Positions 33,789-42,240 of a stretch of 64,000 nt of DNA are shown here, piece by piece (the stretch's first letter is position 1; the number at the start of each line of letters is the position of its first letter). Origin of the DNA: Pseudobdellovibrio exovorus JSS (GTDB lineage: Bacteria > Bdellovibrionota > Bdellovibrionia > Bdellovibrionales > Bdellovibrionaceae). The position numbers were made by a program, and so were the translations under genes. The stretch lies in the NCBI RefSeq assembly GCF_000348725.1, contig NC_020813.1:806001-870000 (forward strand), written 5' to 3'. The notes under the pieces were generated by a model. It did no database searches and was not told the origin of the DNA. It was given only the letters and a program-made list of their open reading frames with translations.

Positions 33789-34685
33789 ATGCTGAACCTG
33801 TCCCAGCTACAGACGTTTGTCACGGTTGTCTCTGAAGGAAGTATGACGGCGGCTGCAGATAAATTATTTCTTACTCAACCAGCAGTAAGTCAGCAAATGA
33901 AGAACATGGAAGACGACTTAGGTGTCGAGTTAATCGTCCGCGGTTCCAAGCAGATTAAGATGACAGCTCAAGGTGAAATTCTTTATGAGCATGCCAAGAA
34001 AATTTTAAGTTTGGCTCAGGTGGCTGAGGTTTCGATTAAATCTATCGGAGCACAGTTGCGCGGTGAACTTCGCATTGGAACTCTGAATTCGATCGGATTA
34101 CATTTGATGAGTCCTGTTGTAAGTCGACTTTTAAAATTTAATCCTGACTTCAAAATCAAAGTGAACTACGCAAAAGGCGAGTCTTTGATTCAGGATTATA
34201 AAAAAGGCGAGTTGGATGTTGTGGTGATTCCAGATGCCGAGCTGAACTACAAAACGCAGATGGCGGATTCGAAGTCTCAGATTTTATTTCAAGAAGAGAT
34301 GTGGTTGGTCGGCTCGGGTAAAGATGAGTTCTATCCGATGACAATTGCCTTGAATGAAATCAAAAAAATTCCCTATGTGCATTTCTCGGATGAATTCCCT
34401 GACTTTGACCTTAAGCTGAATGCGAAAGTGGGAAAAGTGCAGTCGGTATTTGAGTCGGCGAATGTGGGAACTTTAAAACGTGTTATTGAGTATGGTTTGG
34501 GAATTGGTTTCTTGCCTGCAAGTTCGATCAAGAAACAAGTGCGCAGTGGACGTTTGAACCATGTGCGTATTTCTGACTTTGAATACAAGATGAACTTCCA
34601 CTATTACTACAAGACGAGTTCACCAGTTGCTGAAACAGCACAAATTCTGTTTCAAGCTTTAACGGGTGACCAAGAAAAGAATTAG
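33789..34685 (+). CDS. LysR family transcriptional regulator
   Basis: This 298-aa regulator has an N-terminal winged helix (MLNLSQLQTFVTVVSEGSMTAAADKLFLTQPAVSQQMKNME region, residues 1-41). A type 2 periplasmic-binding-like effector domain (about 90-295) follows, with LRIGTLNSIG and IEYGLGIGFLPAS. It has a strong SD, AAGGAGAG, before ATG 33789. Its effector and regulon are unknown. The divergent secreted protein gene and the intervening inverted repeat suggest local control and self-repression. Confidence 0.9.
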   Translation: MLNLSQLQTFVTVVSEGSMTAAADKLFLTQPAVSQQMKNMEDDLGVELIVRGSKQIKMTAQGEILYEHAKKILSLAQVAEVSIKSIGAQLRGELRIGTLNSIGLHLMSPVVSRLLKFNPDFKIKVNYAKGESLIQDYKKGELDVVVIPDAELNYKTQMADSKSQILFQEEMWLVGSGKDEFYPMTIALNEIKKIPYVHFSDEFPDFDLKLNAKVGKVQSVFESANVGTLKRVIEYGLGIGFLPASSIKKQVRSGRLNHVRISDFEYKMNFHYYYKTSSPVAETAQILFQALTGDQEKN

Positions 34686-34692
34686 TAAAAAA

Positions 34693-35541
34693 CTAGAAAA
34701 GAACTGATTCTGGCCAGCCCATGCGGGATGCGATAATACGTACAATCTCGCTGGCGGTTTCTTCAAGAGCCCGTTCGGTGACATTAAAAACAGGCCATCT
34801 TTTATTTTGTTTAAAGAGGCCTTCTGCATATTCAATCTCTTTTAAAATTTGCTGAATCGAAGCGTATTCTCCGCCGGAGTCTTGCCCAAATTTTTCTAGG
34901 CGATTTTTTCTGATTCTTTGTAATGAGTTAATATCAATAATCAAACCCACAATTTTTCGCTGATCGATTTTGAACAGTTGCTCGGGTAGAGGAGCACCCA
35001 AAACCAATGGGATATTGGCGACTTTCCAACCTTTGTGACTTAAAAAAATCGAAAGAGGAGTTTTACTTGTGCGGCTAATGCCGACCAGAACGATATCGGC
35101 TTTATCTAATTCGTTCAGTGTTTTGCCGTCATCATGTCGGACTGTGTATTCGATAGCTTCGATACGTTTAAAATACATATCATCAGTTTGTCTAAGGGCT
35201 CCGACTTTTTTTGCAGAGGGAACACCAAAGAAGTGATCCAGCTTTTCAATTAAGGGTCCAAGGAAATCAATGGCCGGAATAGATTTTTCAAGGCAAAGAT
35301 CAGCTGTCTTTTGTCTAAGAGTGGGGCTCGCAAAGGTGTAGGCGATCATGCCTCTTTTTTCGAAACACTCATCTACTAAGCTCTGAACTTGCTCTTCTGA
35401 ACGAATATTTTTACAGCGTTGGATATGAATTTCTTGGGCGTCGTATTGCACAAGTGCTGCACGAATCATGGTCACGGCAGTTTCGCCAGTTCCATCAGAT
35501 AACAGAAAAATAGTGTGGTTGGATTGCTGTTCTGAACTCAT
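34693..35541 (-). CDS. ppsR: PEP synthase / PPDK regulatory kinase-phosphorylase (PpsR, DUF299)
   Basis: This 282-aa bifunctional enzyme family switches PEP synthase or pyruvate phosphate dikinase on and off by ADP-dependent phosphorylation and Pi-dependent dephosphorylation of a threonine. The N-terminal LLSDGTGETAVTMIRAAL and the P-loop-like VLVGISRTSKTPLSIFL (about residues 151-167) are diagnostic. The target enzyme is not in this window. It is the last gene of a minus-strand operon that includes nrdR and nusB, and its start overlaps the upstream stop (ATGA). Confidence 0.92.
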   Translation of the reverse strand: MSSEQQSNHTIFLLSDGTGETAVTMIRAALVQYDAQEIHIQRCKNIRSEEQVQSLVDECFEKRGMIAYTFASPTLRQKTADLCLEKSIPAIDFLGPLIEKLDHFFGVPSAKKVGALRQTDDMYFKRIEAIEYTVRHDDGKTLNELDKADIVLVGISRTSKTPLSIFLSHKGWKVANIPLVLGAPLPEQLFKIDQRKIVGLIIDINSLQRIRKNRLEKFGQDSGGEYASIQQILKEIEYAEGLFKQNKRWPVFNVTERALEETASEIVRIIASRMGWPESVLF

Positions 35542-36107
35542 GTCGGGAAATTAATTTTCATCAATGTTTTTTGCAGTAACTCGATTCGTAGTCGCGCCCA
35601 AGGTTCTGCTAAGATCGTGGTAACCGCAATACTGTAGCGATCATTCAGCGGAATCAGATAAGAGATCAAACCTGAGTCATTGTAGTTTTGTCCTAAATCT
35701 AAACCGAAGTGTCGCATTAAAGTTTTGGTAGGTGTTTTTAAAACTTTAAATGCACTTGTGCGTGGTAAATGTAATGTTCTCTGAGGTAGCTGTTTGCAAG
35801 AGATCGACTTACCGGCCCAAAAAGCTTGCGTTAGGATAGCGACACCATTGGTTTGTTTTTTTTCAAATAAAAAACCACCTTCAAAGAAACTGGATAGGTG
35901 AGAGAAAAGCAAAGGAAGATCTTTTTCTGTAATTTGATCTCCTGAAAAAATATAACTTATATTTTCAAGGAGCTTGTTGTTCTCAGTAATCTGAAATTCA
36001 TCAGTTTTTAATACTGTGGCTGTTGTTGGCTTGTTTTCGACATGTGATGCAACCTCAGAAGGTTGATCGAACATTTTTTCAAGTTTAGAACTGAGCTTTT
36101 TAAACAT
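35538..36107 (-). CDS. Unknown protein (189 aa) in nrdR-nusB-ppsR operon
   Basis: I do not recognise this. The N-terminus is basic then polar (MFKKLSSKLEKMFDQPSEVA), there is no signal peptide, and the middle alternates hydrophobic strands and helices (FFEGGFLFEKKQTNGVAILTQAFWAGKS, given here as landmarks only). The pattern resembles small GAF-type sensor folds, but no motif confirms it. It overlaps ppsR by 4 bp and follows another unknown gene by 18 bp. Confidence 0.62.
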   Translation of the reverse strand: MFKKLSSKLEKMFDQPSEVASHVENKPTTATVLKTDEFQITENNKLLENISYIFSGDQITEKDLPLLFSHLSSFFEGGFLFEKKQTNGVAILTQAFWAGKSISCKQLPQRTLHLPRTSAFKVLKTPTKTLMRHFGLDLGQNYNDSGLISYLIPLNDRYSIAVTTILAEPWARLRIELLQKTLMKINFPT

Positions 36108-36125
36108 CAGTTCTAATATAGCTCG

Positions 36126-36566
36126 TCAGACATTCTCAATGTACGATATAGTCACCGAACTAGCCGTAAGGCGAGTCATCAATTGTGCACTGACATGGGT
36201 ATGTGAAAAGAGGCGTAGACTTTCTGCTTTTAACTGCTGGCTCGTCAGGGTGATCAAGTTAACCAACTGGGCATCGCTTAAATTTTCCCAAAGCAACAAC
36301 CACGTATTCAAAAAGTGATCGCCTGTGCCCAGTAGTAACGAGTTCCGACTGTAATCACTTTGCTGCAACGTCATGTCCGTAGCATTTAAGATATTTTGAA
36401 TTTCAATCGGATGTTCTTTTTTTGGCTTTCTGAGATTCTGTGAAAGAAGGTACTTTGAATGTAAATCGAGCTTCTTCCACCAATAGAGATCGGGATCGTT
36501 CTTAATAATCCATAACTGAGCTCCGGCATTGAGGGCCTGAGCTTCTGCGAGTTTATTTTCGCTCAT
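36126..36566 (-). CDS. Unknown helical protein (146 aa) downstream of nusB
   Basis: The start is taken as ATG 36566, which overlaps the end of nusB by 14 bp. A longer in-frame version to 36659 would lie mostly inside nusB. The product is alpha-helical, Leu-rich (LLLGTGDHFLNTWLLLWENL) and has no signal peptide or known motif. It sits between nusB and another unknown gene in a tightly packed operon, so it is probably expressed. Confidence 0.6.
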   Translation of the reverse strand: MSENKLAEAQALNAGAQLWIIKNDPDLYWWKKLDLHSKYLLSQNLRKPKKEHPIEIQNILNATDMTLQQSDYSRNSLLLGTGDHFLNTWLLLWENLSDAQLVNLITLTSQQLKAESLRLFSHTHVSAQLMTRLTASSVTISYIENV

Positions 36567-36954
36567 TGCGGACAACCTGATCAAGTAATCCGTTAACAAA
36601 AGAAGCGGACTCTTGAGTTCCGAAAATTTTGGCAATCTCGATAGCTTCATTGATCGCAATTTTAGGCTCGATCAATTCATCGGCATAAAACATTTCGTAC
36701 ACAGCCATTCTTAAGATGTTGCGATCAACACCGCCCATACGTTCAATTTTCCAATGGCGACTAGCTTCTTGAATTTTGTGATCAATTTTTTCACGATACT
36801 GTCCAACACCACGAACGATGATGTCAGCGTACTTAACTAAGGATTGATCGCGGTTTTGTTCAAAAAGATTAATAAGATCATTAAAAGAAATTTGAGGAGC
36901 ATACTCGACTTGAAATAGAACTTGTAATGCGATCTCTCTGGATTGTCGTCTCAT
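36553..36954 (-). CDS. nusB: Transcription antitermination protein NusB
   Basis: This 133-aa all-helical protein has RRQSREIALQVLFQVEY at the N-terminus, the VRGVGQYREKID segment (about 48) and the C-terminal IAINEAIEIAKIFGTQESASFVNGLLDQ motif that is the clearest NusB mark. NusB with NusE/S10 binds boxA of rRNA operons. It lies 20 bp after nrdR, an order found in many bacteria. Confidence 0.94.
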   Translation of the reverse strand: MRRQSREIALQVLFQVEYAPQISFNDLINLFEQNRDQSLVKYADIIVRGVGQYREKIDHKIQEASRHWKIERMGGVDRNILRMAVYEMFYADELIEPKIAINEAIEIAKIFGTQESASFVNGLLDQVVRNERK

Positions 36955-36974
36955 GTTGTGTCCTTAAAAGAAAA

Positions 36975-37508
36975 CTAGTTGTTTCCGCTGAAGTCTTTAT
37001 CTGGTTCGCGCATGTTGATTGGGGTAAGGCTCAACTGTGGGCCATTCGTTTCGATCATATCAACAAGCTCATCGCCTTCGAGTTTTTCGACAAACTCTTG
37101 TACGTCTTTGAATGTTCTGTAAACACTGGCAAAACGAACGTAGGCAACATCATCTAAAAGTTTTAGTTCTGCCATTACGCGACGGCCGATGATTTGCGAT
37201 GAAACCTCTCCTTCGCCGCGAGTAATAAGCCATGCTGAGATTCTTTCAACAGAAGCTTCTACTTGCGCCAAGCTCACAGGTCTTTTTTGACATGAGGCTT
37301 GCATGCCGCGAATGAGTTTTTCTTTGCTATAAGGTTCGCGGCGTCCATCTTTCTTGATGACAAATGGATAGCTCAACATCACGGTTTCGTGTGTTGAATA
37401 ACGCGACTTGCAAGAAAGGCATTCTCGTCTTCGACGAATGCCGCCATCCTTTTGGACGCGCGTATCTAAAACTTTATCTTCGGAATGACCGCAGAAAGGG
37501 CATCTCAT
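36975..37508 (-). CDS. nrdR: Transcriptional repressor NrdR
   Basis: This 177-aa protein has a Cys4 zinc ribbon (MRCPFCGHSEDKVLDTR...RRRECLSCKSRY landmarks, residues 1-36) and an ATP-cone domain (about 50-140, FVIKKDGRREPYSKEKLIRGM). NrdR represses ribonucleotide reductase genes when dATP is high. Length is slightly above the usual ~150-160 because of a C-terminal tail (ETNGPQLSLTPINMREPDKD). It is the first gene of the nrdR-nusB-ppsR operon. Confidence 0.94.
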   Translation of the reverse strand: MRCPFCGHSEDKVLDTRVQKDGGIRRRRECLSCKSRYSTHETVMLSYPFVIKKDGRREPYSKEKLIRGMQASCQKRPVSLAQVEASVERISAWLITRGEGEVSSQIIGRRVMAELKLLDDVAYVRFASVYRTFKDVQEFVEKLEGDELVDMIETNGPQLSLTPINMREPDKDFSGNN

Positions 37509-37605
37509 AGCTGAGACTTAAATTAGGTGAGGCTAAAGTCAGGGTCAATCAACTCAATTTGCAAAAAACAAAACTTGCGCGTAGCATAAAAACGAGGAGG
37601 CTGAG

Positions 37606-38253
37606 ATGCTATTAAACAGGTGTACGCTGCTTTTTGTATTTTCTACACTGGCTATAACTGCATCAGCTTTTGCTAATGCGCCAAAAGTGGGCAGAGCAGC
37701 AGCTGCAAAATACTTTCAGCAAAACCCATCACAAGAATCCACTCAATACACACGAGCTGTGGCTTCCGACTATGCGACAGATCGGTATCTTGCGTTGGGG
37801 CTGAGTCTTTATACGAAATCAGACAGTTATCAGTGGGGTCCGGTAAATAAGGAAGAGGATGTCGGTAAATGGGGAATAGATGTGACTTATCGTCTTGGCT
37901 CCCATGCTGACTTGATGGATTACGCGTTACGCGTGTCTTACACGGAGTACGAACCAGTAAATAGCAAAGCAAACAAAATGAGCTTTATGTATGCGGTGAC
38001 TTTTCCTGATGCGAGTTCAAAATTTCCACTTTATTTTGGTGCGGCAGCAGGGCCGGGTGTTTTCTTTACTCAAATCAGTAATGAATCTTCATTAACATTA
38101 GATTATCAGTTGTTTTTAGGGCTACGTATTTTTAATTTATTTGAAAGTGCGGGCTTCTATGTCGAAGGCGGTATGAAGAACCACTTGCAACTGACTTCGG
38201 ATGGACAGTTGAATGGGACCTATGTTTCAGCGGGTGCCATCTTTAACTTTTAA
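37606..38253 (+). CDS. Predicted outer-membrane beta-barrel protein, unknown
   Basis: This 215-aa protein has a signal peptide (cleavage near ASAFANA, about residue 25). Alternating amphipathic strands with aromatic girdles follow (RYLALGLSLYT, WGIDVTYRLGS, LYFGAAAGPGVFF, FYVEGGMKN), and it ends in the terminal Phe of AGAIFNF. That ending is a typical BAM-recognition signal. Its function is unknown. GAGGAGG precedes the ATG. Confidence 0.65.
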   Translation: MLLNRCTLLFVFSTLAITASAFANAPKVGRAAAAKYFQQNPSQESTQYTRAVASDYATDRYLALGLSLYTKSDSYQWGPVNKEEDVGKWGIDVTYRLGSHADLMDYALRVSYTEYEPVNSKANKMSFMYAVTFPDASSKFPLYFGAAAGPGVFFTQISNESSLTLDYQLFLGLRIFNLFESAGFYVEGGMKNHLQLTSDGQLNGTYVSAGAIFNF

Positions 38254-38271
38254 TTAAGATCGGAACCATCT

Positions 38272-39477
38272 TTGGCGCTTCAACTTCATTTTCACCTTGT
38301 ACAGTCCATTGCTACCGCATTGGATGAAATTTTTTTGAACCACAGATATGCGGATAAAGTTATCGAGTATAGCTTTAAGAAAAATAGTAAGTGGGGAGCG
38401 CGTGATCGCCGCTTCTTTGCTGAGGGTGTTTATGAAATTGTTCGCCACCGTCGGTACCTTGAATTTATAGCTGGCACCTCTGAGTCATGGGGATTGTTAG
38501 GCGCCTACCTTTACCAAATGTATGGTGAGTTGCCACAGTGGAAAGAAGTAGCAGGATTAAGACCTGAAGCGATGGCTCAGCGGGCTCAAGAAAAGTTGCC
38601 GACCGAGATAGAAAACTCTTTTCCTGATTGGTTATCTTCTTTGGGGTATGATGAATTCAAAGATGAGTGGCCAGCGTTGATGAACGCACTCAATAAACCA
38701 GCAGAGGTCTTTCTGCGTGTGAATACTTTAAAAGCGACTCCAGATAAAGTGATCAGCGAGTTGGCTCAAGAAGATGTGCATGCAGAAAAAGTGTTGGCGG
38801 ATAAGTTTACACTTCCTTCTTGTTTGAAATTAGCTAAAAGAAAAAATGTTTTTGCGACGAAGTGTTTTAAAAAAGGTTACTTTGAAGTTCAAGATGCCGC
38901 ATCACAATTGATCGCTCCGCTGTTAGAAGTGCAGCCGGGCCATCGTGTGGTCGATGCGTGTGCTGGTGCTGGTGGAAAGTCGTTACACTTAGCCGCAGCG
39001 ATGAAAAATAAAGGCAAAATTATTTCCATGGATATTCATGAATGGAAATTAAAAGAACTGAAAACTCGTGCTGCACGCGGCGGGGTTGACATCATTGAAA
39101 CGAAAGTCATCGAGTCGAATAAAACGATTAAACGCCTTGAGGGGTCTTTTGACCGCGTACTTTTGGATGTTCCCTGTTCAGGTTTAGGAGTTATTCGACG
39201 AAATCCAGACACAAAATGGAAATTAACAATTGAAGAAATTGAACGATTGCAAAATCTTCAGAAAGAAATTATTTCGCAATACTCCAAGATGTGTAAATCG
39301 GGTGGCCTGATGGTTTATGCCACATGCAGTATTTTACATCGCGAGAATGAAGAACAAGTGAAATGGTTTTTAAGTTCACCAGCCGGCGAAGGGTGGACGT
39401 TAAAAAATCAGTTACGAGTATGGCCACACAAGGATCAGTTTGATGGCTTTTATGCGGCTGTATTGCTTAAAAGCTAA
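38272..39477 (+). CDS. RNA (cytosine-C5) methyltransferase, RsmB-like NOL1/NOP2/Sun family
   Basis: This 401-aa protein has an N-terminal NusB-like helical region (residues 1-130) and a Rossmann methyltransferase. Motif I is DACAGAGGKSLHLAAAM (about 224), motif IV DVPCSGLGVIRRNPD (about 297) and motif VI YATCSILHRENEEQV (about 344). That matches RsmB, which methylates C967 in E. coli 16S rRNA, or a related NSUN enzyme. The start is TTG 38272; no ATG fits well. It is a paralogue of the gene at 3923-4864. Confidence 0.82.
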   Translation: MALQLHFHLVQSIATALDEIFLNHRYADKVIEYSFKKNSKWGARDRRFFAEGVYEIVRHRRYLEFIAGTSESWGLLGAYLYQMYGELPQWKEVAGLRPEAMAQRAQEKLPTEIENSFPDWLSSLGYDEFKDEWPALMNALNKPAEVFLRVNTLKATPDKVISELAQEDVHAEKVLADKFTLPSCLKLAKRKNVFATKCFKKGYFEVQDAASQLIAPLLEVQPGHRVVDACAGAGGKSLHLAAAMKNKGKIISMDIHEWKLKELKTRAARGGVDIIETKVIESNKTIKRLEGSFDRVLLDVPCSGLGVIRRNPDTKWKLTIEEIERLQNLQKEIISQYSKMCKSGGLMVYATCSILHRENEEQVKWFLSSPAGEGWTLKNQLRVWPHKDQFDGFYAAVLLKS

Positions 39478-39557
39478 AAGCACTTTCTTTAGATGTTCTA
39501 ATTTGAGAAAGCCTGCTTTTGCCTGTCTTTGTTTCTTGAATCACGGGATAATGAGCA

Positions 39558-40172
39558 ATGCCTACTAAGCATCTTGAGTTGTCTAAATCCATTGAGGGAA
39601 GCCATTTTCAAATTCGCATCAACTCTTTAGTTGGTCGATTGTCGTTACTCGCCGATCATCCTCGTTACAAACTCAAAGATGCAATGAATTTTAAAGAAAA
39701 AAATTATTCAACTAAAGGACAACTATCTTTAGTTCCTATGAGCACAAAAAATCTTTTCGTGTTAGAAGATCGCGATGATAAAGGCGATAAAGCACAGAAT
39801 TTTATCTATGTCAGTGATGAGCTCAGTCAGATGATGAATATTGTGCCAGCAGGGGCTTGGTACAAAGAGCACATCATGGACTTCTTTATGCGAAGTATAT
39901 CGGTGCCCTTCTTTATCATATACGTTTTATATTATTATACTGTGATGAGATATTATAACACGACAGACACGTTATACGTTTTAAGTTACATCACAGGAGT
40001 GATCACGGTGATGTTCGCTGTTATTTATTATTATGCTTGGTCTTCAAAAACAAAATCGAGCTTTCTGCGATTTTGTTTTAAGACAGAGCTGTTCTTTTTT
40101 ATTGTTGTAGGCACGCTTAATAACGCGTACCAATTGCGTCATCTTATTAGTAGTGCCACGGATATTTTTTAA
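39558..40172 (+). CDS. Membrane protein with three to four helices, unknown
   Basis: This 204-aa protein has a soluble N-terminal half (about residues 1-110) and then hydrophobic helices near 113-130, 138-160 and 175-195. The membrane half is Tyr-rich (IYVLYYYTVMRYYN). No signal peptide and no known motif. Its end overlaps the convergent menB gene by 26 bp. Confidence 0.6.
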   Translation: MPTKHLELSKSIEGSHFQIRINSLVGRLSLLADHPRYKLKDAMNFKEKNYSTKGQLSLVPMSTKNLFVLEDRDDKGDKAQNFIYVSDELSQMMNIVPAGAWYKEHIMDFFMRSISVPFFIIYVLYYYTVMRYYNTTDTLYVLSYITGVITVMFAVIYYYAWSSKTKSSFLRFCFKTELFFFIVVGTLNNAYQLRHLISSATDIF

Positions 40173-41079
40173 AGTCCTTATCGCGTTTCTGTACAAATGA
40201 ATCACGACCTTCTTGTGCTTCTTCTGTGCCGTAGGCAAGTCGTGTAGCTTCGCCAGCGAAAAGCTGTTGTCCTACAAGTCCATCATCAATGAGATTAAAC
40301 CCATACTTCAGCATTCGCATCGCGGTAGGAGATTTCTTATTCATTTCAGCGGACCATTCAAGAGCCACCTCTTCTAGTTTTTCATGGGGGATAACTTCAT
40401 TGACCATACCCATTTGGTAAGCTGTTTGTGCATCGTAGTTACGACCTAAAAAGAATATTTCACGCGCTTTTTTCTGGCCAACTTGACGAGCCAAATAAGC
40501 TGAACCATAACCAGAGTCGAAGCTGGCCACATCAGGATCGGTTTGTTTGAAAATAGCGTGTTCTTTTGAAGCTAAGGTCATATCGCAGACGACATGCAAA
40601 GAGTGTCCACCGCCAACAGCCCAACCCGGTACTACGGCCATAACTACTTTGGGCATAAAACGAATTTGTCGTTGCACTTCCAGTATGTGAAGTCGCCCTA
40701 ATTTTGCAAGATCGACTTTGCTGAGTTCGGTATTTCCAGTGCCATTAGAGTCACTACCTTCATATTTATAACCATCTTTTCCACGGATGCGTTGGTCTCC
40801 GCCCGAGCAAAAGGCCCAACCGCCATCTTTTGGTGAGGGGCCATTGCCTGTGATGATGACCACTCCGACATCAGCACTGATGCGAGCGTGTTCAAGAGCG
40901 ATAGAAAGCTCGTCTACAGTTTTCGGACGGAAAGCATTGCGAACTTCAGGTCTATTGAAGGCGATGCGCACAGTGCCTTGGTCAACGGCTCTATGATAGG
41001 TGATGTCAGTGAAATCGAAGCCTTCGATTTCAGTCCATTTTTCTGGATTGAAGATATCAGATACTTTTTTTGTGCTCAT
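40147..41079 (-). CDS. menB: 1,4-dihydroxy-2-naphthoyl-CoA synthase
   Basis: This 310-aa crotonase-family enzyme closes the naphthoate ring in menaquinone synthesis. It has FNRPEVRNAFRPKTVDEL, FCSGGDQRIRGKDGY (about residue 85), GWAVGGGHSLHVVCDMTLAS (about 155) and TDPDVASFDSGYGSAYLARQ (about 180). These are MenB-specific. I chose ATG 41079; an in-frame TTG at 41103 would add 8 residues. No other men gene is in this window. Confidence 0.93.
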   Translation of the reverse strand: MSTKKVSDIFNPEKWTEIEGFDFTDITYHRAVDQGTVRIAFNRPEVRNAFRPKTVDELSIALEHARISADVGVVIITGNGPSPKDGGWAFCSGGDQRIRGKDGYKYEGSDSNGTGNTELSKVDLAKLGRLHILEVQRQIRFMPKVVMAVVPGWAVGGGHSLHVVCDMTLASKEHAIFKQTDPDVASFDSGYGSAYLARQVGQKKAREIFFLGRNYDAQTAYQMGMVNEVIPHEKLEEVALEWSAEMNKKSPTAMRMLKYGFNLIDDGLVGQQLFAGEATRLAYGTEEAQEGRDSFVQKRDKDFKKYPWHY

Positions 41080-41155
41080 GTGGCTATATGTACCATTGAC
41101 CAAATTACTTAGCCAAGCAAAGATATGGCATTGATATTATACGCATGGAGTGCTT

Positions 41156-42238
41156 ATGAGTTATGTACATGATTTGAGCCCTTTTATCTTAAAATTACCT
41201 GAAACCGCATTGTGGGGAGATCAGTTTGGATTTCGCTGGTATGGCTTTTCTTATATGTTGGGGTTCATCGTTGCATATCAACTGATTAAATGGCTGGCAC
41301 AAAGACAACGTGCTGGGCTGACAACTCAGATGGTAGGTGACTTTATTACTTATGCTGCCATCGGTGTTTTGGCGGGTGGTCGTTTAGGATACTGTATCTT
41401 TTATGATCCGAACTTGTTCTTCAGTTTCAAATCAAGTTTTCCATTTTGGGGAGTCTTGGCTGTTAATGAAGGTGGGATGGCTAGCCATGGTGGTGTTATC
41501 GGTGTGTTGCTGGCATGTGTACTATTCGCTCGTAAACATGGTTTGAACTACGCTTACCTGTTGGACTTAGCTGCTATCACAGGCCCATTGGGATTTTTGT
41601 TTGGAAGAATTGCAAACTTTATTAACGGAGAGTTAGTAGGACGTATTGCTCCTGAAAGTTTTCAGTATGCTGTAAAATTTCCTTCGGATATTTTGAACTG
41701 GCCACAATATCAGTTTGATCGTCTGTCGACGTTAACGGGCGTGGTAGAAAATCTGGGGGTGCAAGCTAGTCAGTGGAGCACATGGCTTGCGAACTTCCGT
41801 ACAGATCCATCAGCGCGAGAACAAGTTTATTCAGTTCTTTATCGCATCATTCATGAAATCCAAAATGGGAACGGGGCTGTTAAGCAACTGATTGCGCCAG
41901 CTTTGGATGCTCGTTATCCATCGCAATTGTTCGCGGCTCTAACTGAAGGCTTGATTTCATTTCTAGTCTTATTCTTCCTTGCAGGTAAGTCACGTAAACC
42001 AGGATTTATCGCGGCAAGTTTTGGTATTGTGTATGCAATCTCTAGAATTGTGAACGAGCAGTTTCGAGAGCCAGATATTCAAATTGGATATCAGTTATTC
42101 GGACTTACGCGCGGGCAATGGTTAAGTGTGGGTCTATTTGCTTTAGGTGTAGGGTTAATGTTTTATTGGTCACGTACACAGTCGCAAACAGTATTCGGCT
42201 GGAGACGTGGTGAAAGTGTAAGAGTAGGAAGAAGGTAA
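41156..42238 (+). CDS. lgt: Phosphatidylglycerol-prolipoprotein diacylglyceryl transferase
   Basis: This 360-aa polytopic enzyme lipidates prolipoproteins at the lipobox Cys. It has GGRLGYCIFYD, MASHGGVIGVLLAC and the Lgt signature GRIANFINGELVGR (about residue 158). YPSQLF and a final NEQFREPD follow. It is about 75-85 residues longer than typical Lgt (~270-290) because of a segment between GELVGR and YPSQL (about 172-253) rich in polar residues. ATGGAG is 5 nt before ATG 41156. The dienelactone hydrolase gene follows by 2 bp. Confidence 0.92.
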   Translation: MSYVHDLSPFILKLPETALWGDQFGFRWYGFSYMLGFIVAYQLIKWLAQRQRAGLTTQMVGDFITYAAIGVLAGGRLGYCIFYDPNLFFSFKSSFPFWGVLAVNEGGMASHGGVIGVLLACVLFARKHGLNYAYLLDLAAITGPLGFLFGRIANFINGELVGRIAPESFQYAVKFPSDILNWPQYQFDRLSTLTGVVENLGVQASQWSTWLANFRTDPSAREQVYSVLYRIIHEIQNGNGAVKQLIAPALDARYPSQLFAALTEGLISFLVLFFLAGKSRKPGFIAASFGIVYAISRIVNEQFREPDIQIGYQLFGLTRGQWLSVGLFALGVGLMFYWSRTQSQTVFGWRRGESVRVGRR

Positions 42239-42240
42239 AA

